From positions 22,915,043-22,979,042 of the forward strand of contig NC_079516.1 in assembly GCF_000801105.2 (NCBI RefSeq): a stretch of DNA of 64,000 nucleotides. Direction: 5' to 3'. Each line of letters starts with the position of its first letter. Within the stretch, counting starts at the first letter, position 1. The DNA is from Raphanus sativus. Its lineage: Eukaryota > Streptophyta > Magnoliopsida > Brassicales > Brassicaceae. The position numbers and the translations under genes are program-made. Under the pieces are notes generated by a model that was given only the letters and a program-made list of their open reading frames with translations, was not told the origin of the DNA and made no database searches. Positions 46,132 to 57,818 of the stretch are shown here, piece by piece.

Positions 46132-47025
46132 TCTAAACTATTAATGCCGAAGTATAAATAGTATTTACCCCTTAGAGTTGCACAAAAATTACATAATCAT
46201 GCCACTATCATCAAAACGACGTAGTTTTATTTATTTCTTTTAAACTTTTGTTGCTCTAAATTGGGCTTACGAATTGTTAATGGCCCAGATTATTAATGTT
46301 AAATTTTGAATTTTACCAAACCCAACACAGAAAATCAAAACGTGTTGTTTCAAAATCTACTGACCCCTTTGCAAACCAATCCATTCAAATACAATTACAA
46401 AATGTTCTTCGTATCAAAAAGTTTCTACACCATTATACACGTTTTGTATTACATATGCATGATATAAACAGAGTATAATATTCTTTATGACTATGTTGAC
46501 CAACATTTTGTATAATAATTTTATAAATGTACAGTTTGATATTTTTATGGTTTAGATTTTGGTTCGCAATATCAAATATTTATTATTGTTTGTCAATTTG
46601 TTATATTTTTGTATGCGTATAATATGCTCCTTAAATATCGTATTATTTTAGATTTTGCATATAAAATTGTACCTAATTAGACTTTTTTCCTTCAATATAT
46701 TTGCATGATAACATTTTAATTTTGAAAAATTACATAAAATTTTTAAAATCATTAAATTGAAAACTACATAAAATTTTGAAACATTGTCGTATAACTAAAA
46801 ATTATATAATTATAAATAAAATAAAATAATATTTTATAAAATTTAAAATATTATTATAGTTTTATTTCTACTATTATATTATTTATTGTTATAATGATGA
46901 TTTATGAGGTAAACCTATATATTCCAAAATAAAATTAAATAATACTTTAAAAATGGTAAAATATTATTATATTTCTATTTATATTGTTGTATTACTCATT
47001 TTTAAGTTAACGATAATTCACCTTA

Positions 47026-47060
<35 letters not shown>

Positions 47061-47625
47061 CTGTGTGTATACACAAATGAACAACTAAAACAAATGAAAA
47101 TTTAAAACAAATAATGCAGTTGATGCTTATAAACTATAAATTCATATTAAATACTGGTAAGTGGTAAAATATATACATTAAGAAAATTTAGACAATTAAC
47201 AAATTTTTTCTGTTTCTTTCGCGGGCAAATTTTTTCTACTGGGCTTCGCATATACTTTTCCTTTCAAACTTTAACAAATCGGGCCTATTTGTGTGGATGG
47301 AGTTTCGTAAAACAATTTTCATAACAACTTTTTTTTGTACATTTCCATTAATTTTTAATTTTTTAAAATCCTGTAATTAAAAATTTAAAATATTTAAACT
47401 TACATAACTAACTTATAATAAAATTGAGTTAAAAAACCCAAAATAATATATTGATACTAATAAAATGGATATTTATATATTTTAAAATTTTATAATCAGA
47501 TACTCAACAAACCGAACGAAATACACCAATATCAAAAATCAACAAATATGAAAGCCATCAAATTTATGTTTAACATTTAATCATTCCAACATACATCCGC
47601 GCGGGTGCGCGGGTCCAAAATCTAG
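46132..47625 (+). mobile_element. Non-autonomous Helitron, complete
   Basis: Starts TCTAAACTATTAATGCCGAA directly after A and ends TCCAAAATCTAG directly before T. A GC-rich hairpin, CCGCGC-GGGT-GCGCGG (47597-47612), sits 13 bases before the 3' end. These are the defining Helitron features. The interior is AT-rich and encodes no Rep/helicase. A TA run lies near 47030-47054. Confidence 0.92.
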
Positions 47626-48164
47626 TTTATGTTTATAATCGCATACATTCATTGCTATTTGGTATAGCTTCGGTATATAAGTAGACCATTATTTTTTCAA
47701 AGAGATGCAGTGACAACCAATTATTTTAGCACAAGACCGGAACATATACTTTAAAGTCTAAGGTGATATCCTAGTACTAAGTTAAAGTCCAAACAATCAT
47801 TGCCTATATCTATGTAGATCTACCAGATAACTAAACAATATTAAATTTCAATATTAAAAATATCAAGTGAGATGTAAATATTTATGAAACGAAGCATAAG
47901 ATTAAGATATATTTAAGTTTAAGTTATTTCAGTGGTTATGATTGTCATAAGGTCATATAGTGTGAATATACACATATGTTCATGCAGTGTTATTTATTGG
48001 ATAATTAAGAAGGTGTCATTGCTATTGATAACCACAGATTATTTCGTATCTGGAAAACATAAAATGGAAGGAATAATATTATGCACGGGGTTAAAATAAT
48101 AACAGATGATTATTGCGAGTGGATTATTTCTATTTGTTTGGTATCTAAGAATATTAGAATAATA
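47626..48164. other. AT-rich intergenic DNA
   Basis: No gene, repeat boundary or RNA recognised. Confidence 0.5.
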
Positions 48165-48357
48165 CAGCATAACCTATTTAAATTAATACTCGATAAATTA
48201 ATATATACTAAAAATCTCTATAAATTAATATAATTTTATAGTCCTAAATTGAGTTTTTGGTTTAATTAGTATATCGATAAATTAATAATCTATATAAATT
48301 AATAAAAAATTATAGTTTTGGTATAATCCCAACATTATTAATTTAGAGGTTTCACTG
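48165..48357. mobile_element. Mariner-like MITE with TA target site
   Basis: Left CAGCATAACCTATTTAAATT and, inward from the right, CAGTGAAACCTCTAAATTAA, flanked by TA (48163-48164, 48358-48359). Internal CTATAAATTAATA words are shared with the 26969-27489 element. Confidence 0.75.
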
Positions 48358-48759
48358 TATAATGATGGACATGGCATGATTTAGATTATAAGGTGTTGTT
48401 AATATTGGTAACCAATAATAAATATTATATGTGGGGAAATATCAAGTGGAATACAATACATAATCTATGTTCAGGGTTTAAATCGACGATAAACTTTTTT
48501 TTAATGTTGGATAACTATGTTATTATATGAAAATATTACTAACTATTTTACAGTCGATAATTTTACATGTCTTATAAAAATTTATGTATGCCTGTATCAT
48601 TTGAACCACCCTATTAAATCCACATTTGACGTATTTATTGCACCATATTGTAGATTTCTTGTTAACCTTCTCTATTAATTCGAATAATTTCATTTTTATT
48701 GGGACACAAAACCCTTTCTCTAATCAAACTACCAGACTAAAGAAGCTTCATTGATATTA

Positions 48760-49230
48760 AACTTTTGAAATTTAAAATTTAAAATTTCAATATCAATTGA
48801 TAATTGTTGTTATTTGTTTTTAGTGTCCAAACTATTTAATGATGCATATATTTAGGAATAAATCAACAAACAATCACGGGCTTCCACCTGACATTAAGGC
48901 TTTGATTGGTATTAATAGGAGTAAAAAGATGACCGGAAAAAAAGTAAAAGCTAAACTTGGAGTAAATTTTTTATCTCCTTTAGTCAAGAGAAATACGTTA
49001 CTCCATTTTTATCCTCTTTTCTCGTGAATGGGCTGAAAACACATTTATTTTGATTGGCCAAAAAACAGAGTAACTGAGCAAAATTTTCATTTTCTCTATT
49101 TTATTAACGCTAGATGTGTCATTCAATCACACTCTAAACTTTTGAAATTTAAAATTTCAGTATCAATTGATAATTGTTGTTATTTGTTTTTAGTGTCCAA
49201 AACTATTTAATGATGCATATATTTAGGAAT
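48760..49230. repeat. Direct repeat pair of about 95 bp
   Basis: 48760-48859 and 49137-49230 share AACTTTTGAAATTTAAAATT and TTAATGATGCATATATTTAG. They enclose 277 bp that includes a 62-codon frame (48839-49027) without recognisable features. Perhaps a local tandem duplication or a flanked insertion. Confidence 0.75.
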
Positions 49231-50469
49231 TAAAATATTGCTTCCAAAAATATCTTGGTTTAACAAATTGATAAAATAATAAAATATTATAAAATATTAG
49301 ATACTGTTAATATAGGAGTGGCATAAAGATATAATATTCAGAGCAAAGTGATGGGATGCTGTTTTAATAGCGATCATAGATAGTATTAAAAAGGTCGATT
49401 ATATCCGTCTTGATAATGGAAAAACTGAAGACAGGTCACTTGAGTTACTTTCACATGAGAATTTAAGTTCAAGGAGATTCTTTAATAACAGAGATGCAAT
49501 TTTAACTGTGTTGAAATGTTGATGTAACATAGATGATTTAAAAGATGGAGGATCTGTCTTTCATATGGAAAACTCAAAGACAGAGAGATAATTTCTGTCT
49601 GAAAAGTACAACAGTTATCATTTGTCAAAACTCTCTTAAAACCTTCTCTCAGATTCGCATTTGGGTACTACTTGTAGACTTCATCAAAAGTCCTCTTTGC
49701 AAGCTGACAAATTATACGAAACATCAGTTACCAGTCTAATGAAATACAGGAGGTCTTAATAGGCTAAAATAAAACACAATCTCTCCAAGCAACTGAGCCA
49801 AAATAGAGGAGAAATCAAGAGGGCTCTACTTCCTAAGTGTTTTTTTGGGGAAAAGGTAGAGTTTTGTACGTAAACTGTTGCTTCAGTGATCTTCTGGCTA
49901 ACTCATCACACATCATCAATGCAAGCTGGGAGTATAAGACCAACCATTAATGATTCTTTCATTAAACTCTCTACAAAAGTTAACTCAGATGCAATAATAA
50001 CCCACAAGAAAAGAAGACAGTCTTAATAATTAACGAATGTGGGTACATGTGTTTCTCTCTAAGAAGAAGATATATGAAGGTTTTGAAACACAATGCAGTA
50101 TTCGAACGTTGTTCGGTTTATTTAGTCTACTTATAAAAAAAAACTGTTATTTGCAGGAAAGGCCACATCTTTGGCTTCATTTGTCTTGGTAAATTCCTCA
50201 GTTAGCCTACAGGATTAGAAAAACTAGACCAATTGAGGGTGCGATGCCATCTCTTTACAATTTCAAGCAGAAAGACAACAACAACAACAACAACAACAAC
50301 AACTGATCCAGTTTTTCGCACAATGTAACCAGAAAAGGATTCTAAACTTCTTAAATTGCAAATCTAACCAAGTTCTGATACAGCAAATCTTAAAACAGCA
50401 AAGGCTAATAAAAATCCAGAGAACCAATACAGAGACAGAACACTGATCAAACAAAGAATATCAATAGAT
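49231..50469. other. Intergenic DNA and NFD6 3' flank
   Basis: No gene recognised between 49231 and about 50100. The part next to 50470 is likely the NFD6-like 3' UTR and contains an (AAC)n microsatellite at about 50276-50301. Confidence 0.5.
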
Positions 50470-50973
50470 TCAGGCAGCATAAGAAGAAGGAGAGGAAGGA
50501 GAGGAAGAAGTACCGTCAGAGAGCCAGCCATAGGTATGTCCAGAGATAGAAAGCATTGAAGTCATTAGCGCAGAAGCTGTGGCAGTGTGGTATGGCAACA
50601 TAGACTCAACACAGAAGCTCATCTCCACAGGATTTCTACCATCAAAAACAAAGAGATGAAAATAGACTAGTAAGATTACAGTTTTCTCATTAAAAAAAAA
50701 TAAAAAAAAAAGTCCTTTCTTTTCACAACTCATCTCCAAAATGTAATGTTTTCAAGGTTCAGAAATTATTCATTCAAAAATATAACTTCCGATCCGATCA
50801 GCTATGTTGGAGACTAACCGAAGAGGTGAAAGCAGAGAGCTTCTTCTAGCGGTGGCTCTAAACATGGGCGGAACTGATTTCGCTTGAGATGCGAAACGGC
50901 CTGTGGAAGCAGCAGCGACTCCTCGAGACGAAGCGGCCCGAAGCATCGATCTGGCGACGGCGGAAGCGGCCAT
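50470..50973 (-). CDS. NFD6: NUCLEAR FUSION DEFECTIVE 6-like protein, 2 exons
   Basis: Exon 1 50819-50973 and exon 2 50470-50635 join by a GT-AG intron to 321 nt, 106 residues. The start [18 protein letters not shown] is an Arg/Ser/Ala-rich mitochondrial-type transit peptide. Exon 2 carries the conserved core [20 protein letters not shown], found in small plant proteins named after NFD6, then a Ser/Pro-rich end. In Arabidopsis NFD6 (At2g20585, from memory) is needed for polar nuclear fusion in the embryo sac and is thought to act in mitochondria. The longer frame beginning at 51096 is rejected because the Met at 50973 gives the targeting peptide. The gene sits about 570 bp from the RPN1 stop codon in the same orientation, as expected from synteny. 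Confidence 0.9.
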
Positions 50974-51545
50974 CGGGACAAGAATTTGAACAAGAGACTG
51001 CGACGATCGATGGCTTCCAAAGCAATAGAGGATTTTACGGGAGAACTGATAAACCCTATACGTTGTCTCACAAACTCTATAGACTCTAAGGCCCAACTAC
51101 ATATTTCGGCCCATTTTAATTTTCTGACACTACTTTTTCAAAGAAGCTAGTAGCAAATGCATAACCAAGACACTGGTTAACTAGAGAAATCAAACACGCT
51201 TTTTATTAGGTTTTGAACCGGCTTTTTCAATTGTCAACTGAACCGGCTTCCTTTATATATCATGTAGACTACATTGTATTTTAGTAAAATAATTTTACTA
51301 TAAATACATTTTGGTACACTTGTATCAGGTGCGGACTTGCACGTACAACAGAAAACAGACTAGGAAGATATAAATTAACGTATTATACAAAGATCCAAAG
51401 ATAATGAAACCGAGATACAACATTTTCTTCTATAAGAAACCAAAAAAAACCATGAATAACATAGACGAAATAACCAACACATGAAAAAGACTAGTGAGAA
51501 TGCAGGCAGCTTCTCTTTATTCTCTCTCGACAACTCATCAGCTCT
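50974..51545 (-). promoter_or_regulatory. NFD6-like upstream region and RPN1 3' UTR
   Basis: The whole space between the RPN1 stop and the NFD6-like start is about 570 bp and must hold the RPN1 3' UTR and the NFD6 promoter. No specific site could be fixed. Confidence 0.45.
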
Positions 51546-54500
51546 TCACTCTTCTCTGTAGTCTGGGTTCTCCTCTAAAATGATGAACCCTTCTAGTATC
51601 GGCGACAGAGGAATGTACCTGTTTCCCCATTTACACAGTCCCAGTATGTATTATAAGACAGACACCAAAGCTTTTCATTTCAAAACCAAAGTGTATAAGA
51701 GAAGAAGAACAACAACATACTTGTCCGTTGCTAGCTCCGCTCTCTCACCAGCAGCCAAGAGAGCAGGTGTGGAGTGTGTCTGGAATCCTGTTATCGTCTT
51801 TGGCCGACCCGCTTGTCCAACCACATCAACTGCTTGTCCTACCCTCACTGCCACTGACAGTGGCTTCAGGTCTTTGTCCACTGTCAACATCATCCTCGGC
51901 TACAAATATATATATTTTTTAACTTTGATCAAAATCAATCATATCAAAAAGATCATCAGACCTATAATTTATGAAAACACCGGTCTGAAATTGAACTCAC
52001 CTGCATCGCCAAAACGAGGAAGTAGAGCACATAATGGTATTTCCCTAGTATGATTGGTTTCATGTCCAGGCATGCATGCAAGAGCGTCACTATACCAGCA
52101 AGTGCGGTTCTGCATCATTCAGGTTCACATGAGCAGGGTAAGGGATTCCCATGACAACACCTTGAACATCCAACTAGGTATAACGCGGAAATAGAGAGAG
52201 AATGGCCAACTTACGGTGATAGCAGGAATCGTTCTGAGTGGAAGGGGGTGAGTGTTAAAAGACCCTTTCCCATGTGCACCAGCCCTTGAGCAATACGCAC
52301 CTGCACAGTGACTTACAACGTCAGTACAATAATTTCAACAAGAAGACGAGTTTTGTTTCACGGGAAAATTAAAAACAAAAAGTTGAGCGGTTTTAGGAAC
52401 ACATTACACAAAAGAGAAGACTGGCGTCCTTGTAATAATAGCTGGAGAGGTTTCGAAGCATCCCGGCTAGCCTTGCGTTATTAGTTCCAGCGCCAATCAG
52501 TCCCAATGATATAATTGCTGCCTGTAACAGTGAGAAGCAAATTAGTCCCCTCTCAAACGTTATCAAATTACTGGACACTGTAAAACAAAATGGTTACTCA
52601 CCATGGCAACTTCTGAATCTGTGTCATGGCTAAGCCGGCTCAAGGTATCCATTACAGTCACCTGGGATTGTGGGAAAAAAAATAAAAAAGGTTAAAAACC
52701 AGTATTACTCTATACAACCACCAGAGATATTCTGTAAGCAGATGGAATAAAACTAAATTTACAAAAGTATTCACCTTCGGATTTGATATACAGAGGAGGC
52801 CAAGGGCCAAAGGCACAGCACGCCGAATGTTTTGTTCTCCGTATTGCAGCATCCGCTCCAACGATCGGATCTCCATATCAATGCCCAATTCTTCGGACAT
52901 AGCAACCATGGCTAATCCAAGTACAGCTGGACCCTGGTGGATGTCACCTTTCTCAAGATGCTCTCCACACTGAGCAAGAAGGTCTTGGACCTGGACATAT
53001 TGAGAGGTCAGTAACTAAAATAGCAAGTAATGAATTATGTCATCCAACCACCAGCACACACGATTAGATACCTTTAGGACATTGCCCGTCCCAGCATAAG
53101 CACAGGAAAGAAGTGTCATATCGCAGTACTTTCTAATCTTTTCATTGAATGTCTTTGAAACTTCAGCTGTAGCCTCCACACTTTCCTGGTAGATATTGGA
53201 ACAGGTTGATGTTGTCAACGAAATGCAAATAACCATTTACGTACAAAGAGTTGAGACAAAGTACAACACATTGCCAACCTGTTTGCCCAGGTATAGAAGT
53301 CCAAGACCAAGGGGCAAGAAACGCGTGAGGGCATCCCCAAGTTCTGCCTCACTTCGATCCATCAAAGCAAATATAATAGACTGTGCTACTTCTTCATTGC
53401 AGGAACCAACATAGATCATCCCCAAAGAAAGTGAAGCAAATGCAATCACATCTAGAGGCGCTTTCGCATCATTCAGTATCGGCGACAACTTGCTTCTTAT
53501 CTGTAGGAACAATGAGCATGTTAATGTTTCGTGAACACGCAAAACATTCAACTAGTAATATAAGAAAGAGAAGAAAATGTCAGTGACCTGGTCATTTTGG
53601 GAACCTGCGTATGCAATTCCAAGACCTATGATAGCACCAATTCTGACAGACGAATCCTCTTTGTCTACATAGTCTCCAAGAAGTGCCAATGCCTGAGAAA
53701 TAAAGCTGAGTTAGATGAAAGAATGGCTGGGAATATTAGCACTAGTGATTTCCGTAAAATCAAACAGGAGATCAACTCACTGGATCACAATCGCTTTTAA
53801 TGCCACAGTTTACAATCCCAACTCCCAACAGTGCTCCAGAGAGGATAGGATTATCATTACTATGGAAATATTTGTCAAGTTGGGCAAGTCCCGCTTCCAC
53901 ATCCCACAGTTGAATCATACCCTATGACAGAGAAACAACAAGATCAGGTTACAGTTTCTACTTTTATGATCTGAACAGAGTAAAGAAATTCAACAAGTAA
54001 GAGAAGGTATACCAGGCTAGCAGCTGCGCTAATCTTGCCATGTTCTTTATTTTTGAAAAGCCAATTTCCAGAAGATCCGGTTGTTGAGTCTGAAGGCACT
54101 GTCATTAGTTTGTCCTGTGATAAGAAAATATATTAAGAGGATGCGCCTGCTACTAGCTCTACTATATTACAATCTGCAACCATACCTGCCCAAAACCAGC
54201 ATTTACAAATGCATTGACAAAGGTGGCAGCTAAGTTCTGTCTAGCTGAATCCACGCTTGCACCAGAGCTGGCCCTGCCGTCAAGCAAGTGAGCCTACAGA
54301 ATTCAAAAAGCCAGGTCAAAAACTGAGGAAGACATAATTTGCAACTAAAAAAACGAGTAGCAAGCTTAACATCCATTAAAACTGATTTACCTTGTAGATG
54401 TCTTCAGGCGTTTTGGCCTCCATAACCTCAATATCTCTTGCAAGAGTCAGATATCCTTCACTTAACCTAGTGTTGTTAACAATATCCTGTAGGGCTTCTC

Positions 54501-57098
54501 GGTCATCTTCATCTGCAACCATCTCATCATCAAGTTCAAAGGTTATTCCCTGCAAGGAGGCATACCAAGAGAAAAGAAGTATAAGAAAGTTTGTCATTGG
54601 GCATCGTACTCTATATAGATGGAAATTTTAAGCAGTGATGCAGCATTTCATTGGTATCTGTCTTAAGAAGAGAATAGGAAATCATGTGGCTAAAGAATGA
54701 GATCTTCACAGGTAAACAATACCAAGTAGTTCTAAAACAAACGAGAGAAGACACTACTCACATGCCCAACGTCCTTGGGCAATAAAAAATAACATATTCA
54801 AACTCCCTCTAGATAATACTCGATAACAACTTCAAGCACTGTTCTCATTTTTTTTACTAGAGTACTGTAACAGCTGGAATATATATATTATCGAATATAC
54901 ACACAGCCAACTCTTAAAGCATATACGAGAACATATCCAAAATCAAAACATACTTACAACAGAGGAGTGAGATGGAAATGTTAAATGTAGTAAAATAGAG
55001 ATAGTTAAGGACTTGCATGTCGAGCAATCATGTAGCAGAACTGCTTCTTCCTCAGTAGATCCGCACATGAGGTAAATACTTGTTTAACATACTGCAATAC
55101 AAAAAGAAATTTATCAAAGAGAACTTTTACATTAAAAAATTCGACACATATACTTGGAAGGTCAACAGGACGATTAGAATCCCACCTGCGTGTTATCAAG
55201 AAATAATGCAATCTGCAGAGCGTTGGGGTATTCTTCAAACTTCATGTAAATCATGTAGGAAATATCTAGAACCAACATGTCATCTGGTCCAGGTAGGTAC
55301 CTGAAAACTCAAATATATAAGACGTTAAAGAGACTTTTCTGAATAATATAGTTAAGAAAAGGTCACCACTTGTTACTACATGACTGACCTAAATCAAGAT
55401 CAGTAAAATGAAAATATGACTGGTTTTAACCACAAATAAGAGTGGAGAAAAATAAAACTAAAAGGATTGACTATGTTGAAAGTACTTTGCTGCGCTTGTG
55501 AGATAGTTGCATGTCCTCTTGAAATTTGTTTTGTCTACATGCTCGAGTAAGAGATCCAGATCCTCAACATCCATTAGAAGGTCAACAGCTTCAGTTTCTG
55601 CATTATGCTGCAAGGAATAAAATGAAATTTATTAAGACAGAAGAAAAGAACCCAAAAGTAAAGCCTCAAGAATAGAAATTACAAATTTCCTTCCTACATA
55701 TGCGAGGCAAGGGCAAAAGACACGAAAAAAAAAAAACAGGGTAAGGAATTCACCTTCATGTGAAAAGCAACAATCTGCTGCACAAGCTCCATTAAATCAT
55801 CAATAGGGGCCTCCTCACTCTGAGATAATTAAACAAACAGGTCGATAATCATATATATTTATATATATATAAGCAAGCTTTCTCATTGGATAAGAAAAAT
55901 TATAGTCACTACTAAAACACCAACAATCAGAAGGATAAACCCAAACACAAGTTCCGATAACCTTAGATTCCAAACACATCTTCCAATAGTCATAGGAGGA
56001 GAAAGTGAAGTGCCAAAGACAAAAGGGAAGATTGGTTTCTGACCTGACGCTTTGTATACTCTTGCGCAATCTCTCCAGCTAAATTCCTCACATATTCGTG
56101 ACCCCATGATCCAATGTCACCCTCTGTTCCAATCAGCCTATAACTTAAGCTCTCCTGGAAAATATTGTAAAACAAAATGATGAGTATATGCATCAAAAAT
56201 ATAAAAAAAAAGGAACCCCGAGGCATATAAAGATGGAACAATTAGGGTAGGAAAACATGTTTTAGTGAGCCTATTCAATAGGTAGAGGCATACCCTTTCA
56301 CCCTCCGCAGACATGGTAAGGGCCAAGACAGAGAGAATATCGGACAAGTATTTCTGAAACACACAGAAAGAAAAAAAAAGTGATCTTCAAGCCATACCAA
56401 GAAAGAAGGTGAAATGAAGATGACATACCTTGAGATCAGAATCAGGCATAGTTTGATGAAAGGCTTTAAGAGTTCCATAATGGGGACGGAGAAACTTTAG
56501 TGGTTTGGGAACTGAAGTCATAGAGCTTGTTGAAGCTCGTATTTCCTGCCTATGGGACCAAACAAAAAAAAAAGAGTTGGGGTAATTAAGAACACAAACA
56601 CGAGGAAAAAAAAAAAGAAAAGACAATGAAAAACTATAACCTCATGCTTTCAAGAGCAGCCCTTTGCAAGTTGGGATTGGGATCCTGAACCCTCTCGACA
56701 TAGAGCTCAAGGTTTTGCTTTAATTCCAAGTCCTCTTCCGACTACAATGTAAAGTCGATTCATTAAATACCTTTAGCTACACAAACCAAAATGAAACAAA
56801 AAAAAAAAGGATTCTACAATTTTCTAATCCCGCTAGTCGAGAGTGACTTTGCTGAAAGCTTCCACACAAAAACCTAATTCTACAACATCCTAATTCAATT
56901 AGACCGATTTAAAAACTAATAAGTGACAGCAGCAGCACATTTGAAAAGTAAATCCATTTGGTGATGTACCCAGGCAGATACCAAACAGTCGAAAGAACTA
57001 ACCAGGTCGTCTTCCTTTTTGTCGTCCTTCTTCTTAGGATCCTTGGACGGGACCTTCACGGTGGCTTCATCCTTCGTAGGAGTAGGAGTAGGAGCCAT
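51546..57098 (-). CDS. RPN1A: 26S proteasome regulatory subunit RPN1, 23 exons
   Basis: I join 23 exons: 57003-57098, 56641-56741, 56429-56549, 56294-56353, 56044-56154, 55754-55819, 55486-55607, 55186-55300, 55017-55091, 54391-54549, 54186-54293, 54013-54114, 53781-53921, 53588-53692, 53279-53500, 53072-53185, 52775-52990, 52602-52661, 52408-52521, 52215-52300, 52001-52109, 51721-51899, 51546-51618. The sum is 2655 nt, 884 residues (Arabidopsis RPN1A about 891). RPN1 is a base scaffold binding ubiquitin-like shuttle factors and deubiquitinase. The Lys-rich N-terminus ([14 protein letters not shown]), the proteasome/cyclosome repeats (AALSLGM-like [44 protein letters not shown]) and the C-terminal [19 protein letters not shown] and EENPDYREE are visible. 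One intron (55016-54550) uses a GC donor. The gene looks intact. RPN1A rather than RPN1B rests on synteny. Confidence 0.96.
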
Positions 57099-57818
57099 CT
57101 CTCAGTTGCAAACTAGCAGCAAGCAGATCAATCTGAATCGGAATCGAGTATACTTGAGCTATCCAAAACTCTTTAATTGCAAACACACAAAACTCTGCAG
57201 AGCAAAATTGTGCTAAGGCAGGGAGGGGGAGATAACCCCTCCATCAAGATTTCTTTGATGGGTCGGTTCAGCCCATTCCTACCGTTTTTCCTTTCTTTCT
57301 CATTTTCAGCCCATAAAACTAACTTATTGTGCTCATTTTAATTCCAATTATTTCATTTATTTATGATGTTTTCATATTTATCTATACTACTATGTGGTAT
57401 TATTTTGATTGTTAGATTAATGTTATGATTATTTTATTGTTAGATTAATGTTTATATTTATATGATTTTCATGAAAATTTGTTCTATTATTCTATATTAT
57501 GTGTTTTATAAATCTCGTATAGCATCAATTATATCTATAGAATATATAATATCATATATTTCTCGTATGGCATCAATTATATCCGTAGAATATAATATCA
57601 TATATTTATGATGAATCATATCATGTTTATATCATATCATGCATTTATATGAGTTAAAGTTAATTAATCTGATATGTCAAACTTCGAATGATTTAATTCG
57701 TTAACTAGAGCTTGATCCACATTTATATTATTTTTTAAATATCTAAATTTAATATTTGGGTTATTTTATTCAATTAATTGTATCAAAATCACGTGCATTT
57801 GTTGCTTCTTATTATATA
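57099..57818. other. RPN1 promoter side and AT-rich DNA
   Basis: Immediately upstream of the RPN1 start (57099-57300) is the likely leader and promoter; AT-rich sequence follows. A near-duplicate pair TCTCGTATAGCATCAATTAT and TCTCGTATGGCATCAATTAT lies at 57512 and 57561. Confidence 0.45.

Noticed and set aside
50770..51096. Longer NFD6 frame starting at 51096
   Set aside because: The Met at 50973 gives a proper targeting peptide, and splicing from it yields exactly 106 codons plus stop; the upstream part is likely leader.
51580..52053. Plus-strand 157-residue frame over the RPN1 end
   Set aside because: It is antisense shadow of the RPN1 last exons.
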